Part shown: piece by piece, positions 55,990 through 64,000 of the stretch
Layout: every line of letters begins with the position of its first letter
Position numbering within the stretch: the stretch's first letter is position 1
Source: Apostichopus japonicus
Taxonomy: Eukaryota; Echinodermata; Holothuroidea; Aspidochirotida; Stichopodidae
NCBI RefSeq assembly: GCF_037975245.1
Contig: NC_092572.1
Location: 15,320,269-15,384,268 of the forward strand
Length of the DNA: 64,000 nucleotides
Direction: 5' to 3'
Notes under the pieces: generated by a model
Databases searched by the model: none
What the model saw: the letters and a program-made list of their open reading frames with translations, nothing else
Told to the model about the DNA's origin: nothing
Program-made: the position numbers and the translations under genes

Positions 55990-56640
55990 AATCTTATAAA
56001 TACCTGGGAGAAACCATCACTGATAAATTAGAGTGGGATGAACATGTAAAACGTGTTCTAGCAAAAACTAATCAGCGTATGTTCCTATTACAGAAGCTTA
56101 ATTTATTCGGACTAGACCAACTCTTATTTCTCTGTTCTATATTAAAATCGGCAATCAAGACCACTATTACATTCTGTTTAGCCGCGAGGGGTGAAAATAC
56201 TACTGCTAGAGACATGACCAAGTTAAGTAGACTAGTTTCTAAAGCAAGGAAAGTTTGTCGGTCACATGACCTCAGTTCAGTAGATGAGTTGCTTGTCAGA
56301 GTATCACAGAGTAATATGAAGTCAATCATGTCATCCCAACATCCTCTGGGGCATCGGGTAGATTACAGCAATCAAACAGGCAGACTAATTGTCATGAGTT
56401 GCTGAACCGAGAGATACAGGCGTTCTTTCTTGCAAAGGGCTATTCTCAATCTTGCCAATGAATTATGTAGGAAATAGGCCAAATATATGTGTCAGAACAT
56501 GGACATAGTAGTCTTAATTTTTCGCTTTAGGAATCAGATTTTTATGTATTTTCGCTGTATTTATGATTGATTTATTGTCTGTTTTACTGAGATGGACTGA
56601 ATGCCAATTTTTATGGTCAATAAATTTCTTATATCTGAAA
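55990..56640 (+). mobile_element. L2/Rex-like LINE 3' fragment
   Basis: Read with one frameshift near 56,400, the sequence encodes KYLGETITDKLEWDEHVKRV, LLQKLNLFG, SQHPLGHRVD and ERYRRSFLQRAILNLANEL, the typical C-terminal block of L2-type ORF2 proteins. It ends in a short ATCTGAAATATC-like tail near 56,640. Confidence 0.75.
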
Positions 56641-57430
56641 TATCAAAAGCGCTTTATCAACATGTTTAGAATGCCTTGCAAAGTACTACAGTGGAAATCA
56701 TTTATATTGCCAAAAGCATTCATTTGTATGCAAGAGGGGCAGGAAGTACACATTTCCATGTATGCCAAATGCTGCAAAGGGTTCTCTGCTAATATCCCAC
56801 ACTGACAGCAGGAAGCTAAACAAAATATCTGAGACACCCACCTGCAGCAAATGATTATGGTCCACTCGTGTTGAGACTTCCACTCAAAAGCAGATGTCAT
56901 TAATAAGGCTTTCACTGTGACCAATCCAAAACATAGTACCACACTTTCGTGCATTGGTCAGTACAGGGACTACAGTTCCATACACATAACATATACTGTA
57001 ATGTGCCTGAAGAGACCATAGCCAGGAAGATGGAAGCTGCAGTATTAAAGGTGAGCTCAAATAGTCCATGTATCCAGACTCTGAAATAGATGCAAAGAAA
57101 ACAGCAATGTGATGAATTACGTAAGAGAGACAGAGCATACAGATGGAGGAGAGCACAACTCAGAGAGAGAGAGTACAAGCTACATGGTAGAACTAAAAAC
57201 ATAAACCAGTCCAGTATCTATAAGAAAGATCAACTGATTCATGACCAGTTACTCTAGGATGATAAACTACACTGATGATGAAGATGACAATATTTATCAG
57301 TGATGCCAGTAATTTGTAAACTGAGTCTATCCACACTCACTGTTATGAGTTAAAACAGTATCACTCAGTCAGGGAAGTAGGCAATCAAGCTGATGACCAT
57401 AAACTTGGCAAGTGCCATCAAACTTTCAAG
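56640..57430. other. Repeat-like remnants, not assigned
   Basis: Broken minus-strand frames with hydrophobic segments occur here, without a recognisable domain. It is probably old transposon sequence, given the elements on both sides. Confidence 0.3.
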
Positions 57431-57786
57431 GCTCTCTGCTGTGTTTCACTGCAAGATACTGTTGAGAGATGTGACACCTCTTTCCACATGTAGGCTGTTG
57501 TGGCATATGTATGAGATGTCAAATGGTTTGGTCCTTAAGATTTCTTTACTTTGCACAATACTTTGAAGAGCATATTTGTCAGAATGTGGAGCCTGCTGCC
57601 TCTTCTCTTAGCTGCCAGGGTTAGCATTTTGAAAATAATGCCATATGCTGGTGCCCCTGGCTTACTGATGGTGTAGGCACCTGTCCACATTCTGCATCCC
57701 TCTGTGTAACTTGCTGGGGCTGATGTATGTTTTGCCAACTTTTCATTTATGTCATCAGCCCATGCCATCCAATCTTGGTCTGACAT
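57430..57786 (-). pseudogene. HNH / His-Me-finger endonuclease-like ORF, frame-broken
   Basis: The first frame starts MSDQDWMAWADDINEKLAKH and contains GCRMWTGAYTISK...YGIIF. After a frameshift near 57,530 the strand encodes HTCHNSLHVERGVTSLNSIL. The pairing of C..WTG...YG with H.CHN..H.....SLN is the layout of the zinc-binding loop of His-Me-finger (HNH) homing-type endonucleases, where CHN..C...HLSLEP is usual. The second cysteine and the HL are not conserved here. It is probably a mobile-element nuclease. A single-copy host gene is less likely. Confidence 0.4.
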
Positions 57787-58364
57787 TGTAAAGGTGTGAG
57801 CTTTCCAGTTCCATATGTCTAAATGTATATAGGCCTAAGCTTATTCTGAATGCAGCTTGGGGCTCAGTTCAGCTGATTCTTACACCACATTGAGTAGTAA
57901 TATATGCTTTTAAACTTCTGTTGCTTTTGCTCTGCTACACTGCACAGAAGTAGGCTACTCACCAGATCTACAACTTCCCTATCAAATAAGCTACATGTAC
58001 TACTTAGTGAGTGTAAGTCTGTGATGGTATAAGCTCTGAGGTGATGGGTATTACTTTCACTTTTCCCCTTTGAAGTAGCTGAGAGGTTTTTCACACCTAC
58101 CCATGCAATCATCCCATTCTTTATCATAAAGTTGAAATTTGATTTCTTCTTGAATATGAAACTTTTTCCTTATTTTAAGTTGCTAACTCTTCAAACTCAA
58201 CAATTTGTTTCTGTTCTTTTATGGTGAGATCATAGATGTGAGGAGTTCATAAATACTGATTTAGTTTCAGAACCAATTCTACATGTTAATCTTCTTACAA
58301 CTGTTTAGTCAACATCTATGAGAAAAGGTTTCCTCATGTAAGTGAATGAGGTGTCAATGTTCCA

Positions 58365-58481
58365 AAAGTTTATTGAACCTTTCTGTCCAGCACATTTTTG
58401 GCATTTATATGTAAAATTCCACCTGTTTTCTGCCATACTTCCTCTGTGGGAAATGGTGTAGTGCAACCCTGCATTTCTGTA
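58365..58481 (-). CDS. Candidate cysteine-rich gene, last exon
   Basis: A strong acceptor (TTTTTTCTTTCTTTGCAG) opens this exon. Joined in phase to the exon ending at 60,458 it reads CTEMQGCTTPFPTEEVWQKT then GGILHINAKNVLDRKVQ and a stop near 58,370. A second frame (YRNAGLHYTISHRGSMAENR…) is also open, so the choice rests on phase. No family was recognised. Confidence 0.35.
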
Positions 58482-59106
58482 CTGCAAAGAAAGAAAAAAT
58501 AGGTAACTAAAATCCTGGTTATCAGTACTGAAGGGCTCATTTATTAAAATTACAATTCATTATTCTTAATCGTAGTTAACCATAAACATAGATTGAAAAA
58601 CAGATCTTGTCTCTTACTATTTTTATAACCAGAACTGCATGTGGATTCCTAACATAGTTAACAATCAGCTACCTGCAGTATTCTGTTCGTAAAGTATTTG
58701 TGTAATGCGGCTGAGCAAGAGTCTTTCCAGTAAAGCTGTTGGAAAAGGGAAGACCACTAATGGAGTAATGAAAACAATTAAATGATACCTTAAATAACTG
58801 TTGACCAGCTGATAAACATATTTATACTTTAAATGCAATTTTCCCAGATTAGTGATAGTAATATACCTAACATGTGTTCATCCGTGGGTGGGAAAGCAAT
58901 TGCTTACTCTGTCACTGTGAATTTCCCTCATGCAGTGGCATTGCTGGCACGACTCTTGCTCAATCGTGTTACATTTGCAAAGAAAAAGTTAAGCTTACCT
59001 TCTAAAAGGTTAAGTTAACCTTAAAAGTGCTAGTTCAAAAAGGTCAAGAAGGTTGGCTTCTGCAATTGCGTAGGCCTACAGCACACATACTTTATGCTTG
59101 ACCTTA

Positions 59107-59435
59107 TTAGTTTAGATTAGTTTAGTAAAGAAAAAGGATCAGGAGGGACACTCAAGTCCCCATCAAAGACCCTATAGGAGATGGAAGAAAACTGATGACA
59201 CAAACGATCAGACCCGATTACAATGCTTAAAGTGCTTGTCCAAAACATTCGTAAACCCATTCACACTACAGTACTTGCGAGTACAATTTTCTCAGGCAAA
59301 CCATTCCACTCATTCACGACCCTATTAGAAAAAAATTTATGCCAAATATTAATGCTACCTTGTGACTTGTGGAGTTTAAGACAATGACATCTGGTACAAC
59401 CACTATCAGCAAACATGAAAAAGTCAGTGACTATC
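59107..59435 (-). mobile_element. CR1-type LINE 3' fragment (minus strand)
   Basis: This is the same family as at 7.4 and 8.2-10.4 kb: the complement encodes FSNRVVNEWNGLPEKIVLA, followed by the 3' UTR with hairpin GGGAC/GTCCC (59,145-59,149 and 59,156-59,160) and a (CTAAA)n-like tail. Its uninterrupted 3' UTR is the key reference for the insertion seen at 9,098. Confidence 0.8.
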
Positions 59436-59459
59436 AAGATACTTAATAAAGATATCACT

Positions 59460-60457
59460 TTTATGAAACCTACGTTTGAGTTGAATCTTGGTCTTGGTCA
59501 CTGCATAATCTAGATCTATGGGAAGACTGTCCATGAACTTGTGTTTGAGTTACTTTATTTCTCTGAAATTTAGTGACTCTAGCCCTGACTCGTTGCATAA
59601 CTGGTAATAGTTCCTGAAAACTCAACATGAATTGAATATGAACCACTGAATCAAGAACTACTGGAGACTAATAATTCTTCACATCCTTGGCTAGATGAAG
59701 TAATGGTTTCTAATACAAACGGTGTACTTTCTCAATCCCATTCTTGAACCATTGGCCAGAAAATTGTGTCCTTTCTGGAGAGAAGTATTGAAGGAGAATC
59801 AGACTGATGGAGTGCTATTTATAATAATCCCTCTGCCTAATACAAATACCAAAGTATTTTATTAAAAAATAGTGAATTGCACATAAAGCTCCTAAGGCGA
59901 CATATTTGCTCTAGGTAAATTTAACTCTTTTCACAACACTTAGGACGACATAGCATAAACTCACCACTTAGGGCGACAATGGTGATTTAGTGTACTTTCG
60001 TCGCACTGGACGATTAAATACAATTAACTAGTTAATTAATTTCACATATACATGTCACCCTATGTGAAATTAACTCTTGCCACAACACTTAATAAATTAA
60101 TCAATTGTGAAAGACATAACACCAGAGATCTACAGTCAATATGAAAAGATGCCTGTATACAGTATTTAAAACTGCTCAATGGGATCATTTCAACTCGAGC
60201 TGGATTCTAAACCTGAAAATTTCCAACATATGAATTCTGGCCATTAGCTTACATCACTAATAGTTTCAGAATTTGACTACTGTTCATTTGTCAGTTTATT
60301 GAGTTATCGTAATGACAGGCTCTTAGCATTACACTCATAAACACACATACTGCTACTTCACAAAACATTGTGTTACATATTGAAACAATTTTACATAACA
60401 CAAAACAGCATGGAATGAAAACAATATGACAAAAACAGGGAGTTTGCAGGAACTCAC
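59460..60457. other. Non-coding; nothing recognised
   Basis: Unremarkable A/T-rich sequence between the LINE fragment and the candidate exon. ORFs here lack splice support. Confidence 0.4.
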
Positions 60458-60649
60458 CAGGACTCACAAAAGCCTTCAAGATCTTTGCAATCTAGACACA
60501 CCTCAAGGTGCCCCTGCATACTCAAGCATGACATATAGCCCTTGTTACTAGGATATATTGGAATTACTGGATATGAGTTTGCCTGACAGTGCCAAGTCTC
60601 ATTGCAGGAAGTCCACTTAATCTCATTTGTTGTATGTAAGAAGAAGTAC
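60458..60649 (-). CDS. Candidate cysteine-rich gene, internal exon
   Basis: The exon has a good acceptor (TTTTTTCCTTTCCAG) and donor (CCTG then GTGAGT). It is 192 nt (a multiple of three) and open for all 63 full codons: YFFLHTTNEIKWTSCNETWH, then CQANSYPVIPIYPSNKGYMS and LEVCLDCKDLEGFCES. Eight cysteines give it a zinc-binding or secreted character. It is phase-compatible with the exon at 58.4 kb. The gene's 5' exons were not found with confidence. Confidence 0.45.
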
Positions 60650-61309
60650 CTGGAAAGGAAAAAATAAGTTACTCATTACAACAATGTTGCATTTCTATTG
60701 CAATTTCCATTTGTTCCTTTACCCTCTGGATTATCAGGTATAAATGAAAACTTTCATTCAGCTTTCACTTAAAATTATCAGAATTACTATTAAGAGCAAC
60801 AAACTTATAAATCAGATACAGACTATCATCTAAACCCAGCCTTACAAAATGTGCATCCTCATTGTATTGATGCAAGTTTATCAGTCAGATCTAACTGGTG
60901 CCATGATACCTCTTTTAAAAATGACTAATTCCCTGCAAACCTAAGCAAATTCCCAATCAGTTTCAATGTTAAAGGTAGTCTGTATATGCCCCAAATTATA
61001 GGATGCTATAATTGCTAGAAGTTTTTAACAAGTTACTTTCATGTAGGCCCTTAGTCCAAATCCAGACATTCTTTATGAACACACAAGATGACTGAATGTC
61101 CCCGTGAGGTAAATTTCCTCAAAAGTTGTAATAGAAACAGTTTATAGAATTTTGACCAAAGGTGACCAAATTTGAATATTTGGGCCAACATGGCATAAAT
61201 TTAAATAATACATTGAAAAGTTCACTTATTTTTTGGGGGGTTGCTTTGATGCTTTTCACAGAACGATCTATATCTCTTACTCATCTAAAAGTTTGCACTG
61301 GCTTTGGTT

Positions 61310-61530
61310 ACAGGAAGTGCATGATGATGATGTAAACTACACCAAGGAATTCTAATGCATCCTCCTGTGCAGTTGAATCAAACTCTGGAAGAATCTGTTT
61401 CAACCTTGCGAGACAGGAGGCCCATGAAGTTCAGGTTGAAATTGCATGGAAGAGAGCTTTGATTACTTCCATTAATTCAGAGCTATGTCCATCATAGTGT
61501 TGAATGATGCTGCAAAGAAGCTATAAAAGA
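61310..61530 (-). pseudogene. Ubiquitin-protease-like fragment
   Basis: The minus strand reads SIIQHYDGHSSELMEVIKAL, a stop, then LKQILPEFDSTAQEDALEFL. The QEDALEFL string resembles the QQDAQEFL block of USP-type deubiquitinases, but the catalytic Cys and His boxes are not seen and one stop interrupts the frame. It could be a relic exon or a chance likeness. Confidence 0.25.
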
Positions 61531-61599
61531 AGGAAAATTTAGATTTGTAGGAAATCTACATCTGACATGGGTGGCTCATCAATATAAGTGGAAAAGTTT

Positions 61600-64000
61600 A
61601 GGGTTGCAGCCTTCATTTGTATCTATTTTTGTTATGATTGCTTGATGTTTCAAAGCACTTTCTTGGAAGTCTGTCACTAGCTTCTGTAGCTGAAAAGTTA
61701 CTCTCATCAAGTAAAATGATAAACACATCATATCTTAATAACCATTTGTTGGAATATGCTACTGGGAGAAAGGAGTAGAGGTATCATGAACTTGACAAAG
61801 AGAGTGCCCATGTTGGAAATCTAGTATATTTGGGGGATAATAAAACTTAAAACCTTCATTGTTGAAGTGAAAATTATGATATTCTGCAATAAGTGCCAAT
61901 CCTTGCGATGGGGTTGGAACATCACAAAATGCCCCTTGCAATTGTGCCCATATAGGTTGGGATTTTCCCTTCTCCAGGCATAGGAGTTTGTCAAGGATAT
62001 GGTCCTGGCACAGTAAAAGTCTTCCATTTTTCAACATTTCCAGGTGGGGAGGATCAAGTCACATGAAGTCTTGCACCTCCATAGCTTGCAATCCCTGCCT
62101 TAATGAATTTATTTCTAAAGCTGCATGGGTTGTCTTAGGTTACTTACCTTTACAGTAACAGGATTGCTTTGTTCCTGAAATAAAAACATTTAACAATATT
62201 TAATGTGACTTTTCGAGCATGGCCAGTGATTTTCCACGATCAAGAAATTCACAATAACATGGATCTATATCCATAAAATAATGAAACGGAAAACTCAATT
62301 TGAAATAGAAAACCAGTATTCTTTGCAAGAGTTGGATATATATATGCAATAACTGTGGGGCTGTATTGACCTTGATCATGTTTCTCCCTGTAAGAAGGTA
62401 ACATATATTGTGAAAGAGAAATATAGAACATAGGTTGGGGTGGGAAATTGTGCAGGGGGGCAGAGGTTTGTTTGGCCCCAAATATGCCAAAAGTTCCAAT
62501 ACGGTCACATTTGGTCAACATTTTAAATTGTTGTCATTACCACCCTGGAGGAAATTTACCTCACTGAGACATTCAGTCATCTTGTGTGTTCATTTAGAAT
62601 GTCTGAGACCAATCTGGAAATAAGAATCTCAAGGAATGTAATTTTTGAAATCTTCAGAAAAGTGTGCTATAATTTGTTGCCTATACAGACTACCTTTAAT
62701 TCAAATTTCTTCTATTGGATATTTGAATCATATTCAAACTTGGGCTGCTAACCTCATCTGGTGTGTTTGTACTGATGATACTGGCTGCAAGTTCCTGAAA
62801 TATAGAATAATTAAATTTATGGATTACATGCAACAGGTATATTCAACAACCTATCACAGCACAGGTCAGCAATTATTTGTGTTAGTACACTGTGGATATG
62901 TTCATATGTATATCGATTCCTTTTGTTAAAAAATTCTTTCTTGCAATAAAAAATTTAAACGCTCCGAGACATTTATTGGATATTGAATACAAACTTGCAT
63001 TTTTTTCTTTGTTAATTAAGGAATATGTTAATACATAGAGGTCATACCAAATTCAAGATCAGATGAAATTTAAGTCGGTCAATATCAGTCCCTATTCTGG
63101 AAATTTATGCCTGTATGAGGATTTCTGTGATGAAAGAATCAATGTTGATGAAAGAATAAATGTGACTTCATGCAGTGTTTTACAACCTGTATAAAATTAA
63201 TACTCCAACCACACATGCAAAGTGCAATGTGGTTCCCAGCTACACCACTCTTTGGGGAAATGGTAATTTGATGGCTGTTCTTGCTGCAAACTCAGTCTAG
63301 ACAGTGTGTTAGATTATCAACTCAGCCAACTTTGGCCAAGTTCCTGATAATGTCGGCTGCAAGCCAGGAATCTCATTGGGTTGCTGCCACCACCATGAAG
63401 ATTTAAGCAGTATATCATTTCTCCTATAACAACAACATTGGAATGGTAAAGCAACATTAACGTAATGATGCTATATCGCAATTCCCTTTTGAATTAAGTA
63501 ATATGTTAAAGGGACATTTTCTTAATATTTAGTTTGTTCAATATATGAAAAATCAACCAAGGTAAAATGCATTATGGTTTCCATGATGTAACATGAGTAA
63601 TTTGTGTATGCGTTTGTTTGTGTGTGGGGGGAGGGAAGGGGGTTTGCACACACTTAATAGTAATTAAGGCTCTACAAATATTAGAAAAAGCTGGAAATGA
63701 TGATTGAGATGCAACAAACATGGGCGAAAGTGGAAAATATCTGCCAAGAAAACGAGACGGACCATTCCTGCAGGCTATGAGGTATCATTATGTTAAGTAT
63801 CAACTCAAATGGAATAAAATTCTTCCGATTCTGTGTTTATAACGAAATTTCAGCTGAACCTTATTTTGTCACACATCTCATCAATATGCAGCAAAATAAT
63901 AGCACTGAAAACATTGCATTGTGTAACCAACCTGCTCAGCACAATAAAATTTAGTCATACCACATATGGTTGGTGAACAATTGCAGATCAGGTTTTAATG
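61600..64000. other. Non-coding to the right edge; nothing firmly recognised
   Basis: A 92-codon minus-strand ORF at 61,759-62,037 has balanced composition but no splice sites or motif that I recognise. From 62.6 kb on, only A/T-rich sequence with short G-runs is seen. Confidence 0.4.

Noticed and set aside
61759-62037. 92-codon minus-strand ORF as a gene
   Set aside because: Composition is balanced, but there is no convincing acceptor or donor and no motif, so it is only mentioned in the regional note.

Overview
The window is AT-rich animal nuclear DNA. It has spliced genes with GT-AG introns, several clades of decayed non-LTR retrotransposons, MITEs, tRNA-derived repeats and microsatellites. 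The repeat mix and the GCCTA/AGGCCT-rich non-coding DNA fit a marine deuterostome, most likely an echinoderm and possibly a sea cucumber. That placement is inference. No bacterial, viral, rRNA or CRISPR feature was seen.

Layout. (1) 1-6.8 kb: seven + strand exons of mitochondrial 3-oxoacyl-ACP synthase (OXSM). The 5' exons lie off the left edge, and the exon or exons that should carry the catalytic cysteine are not found between exons 2 and 3. A tRNA-derived SINE sits in the last intron. (2) 7.4-10.4 kb: two CR1-type LINE fragments, one split by a roughly 1.2 kb insert that opens with a palindrome and carries DR1-like half-site pairs. (3) 11.3-13.6 kb: a doubtful acidic exon, AT microsatellites and a purine-rich tract. 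(4) 13.75-15.4 kb: a foldback-like element whose arms are arrays of a palindromic ACTTAAGT unit spaced about 20.5 bp. (5) 15.75-19 kb: two MITEs and LINE relics. (6) 19.0-21.5 kb: a ten-unit tandem array of an 82-nt tRNA-like sequence (period about 161 bp), followed by a minisatellite. (7) 22.9-24.6 kb: the last two exons of SRP68 (minus strand). (8) 24.7-29.4 kb: a Jockey-like LINE on the minus strand. (9) 29.5-39 kb: a satellite, an isolated ABCC transporter exon, a 74-bp duplication and a 369-bp hAT-type MITE with an 8-bp target duplication. (10) 39.4-47.0 kb: five minus-strand exons of adducin, one with two opposite single-base frame breaks. (11) 43.9-45.1 kb: a small two-exon + strand gene within the adducin span. 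(12) 49.0-54.7 kb: a 48-bp tandem repeat split by an RTE-type LINE fragment, then a nearly full-length LINE with three zinc knuckles, endonuclease and reverse transcriptase. (13) 55-62 kb: more transposon relics, an HNH-like ORF and a candidate cysteine-rich gene. The last 2 kb is featureless.

The host genes (OXSM in mitochondrial fatty acid synthesis, SRP68 in protein targeting, adducin in the spectrin-actin skeleton) share no pathway. All three are incomplete as read here, so misassembly, indel errors or real gene fragmentation should be considered. The most unusual structures are the tRNA-like array, the ACTTAAGT foldback element, and a 3'-terminal LINE hairpin whose stem co-varies between copies.
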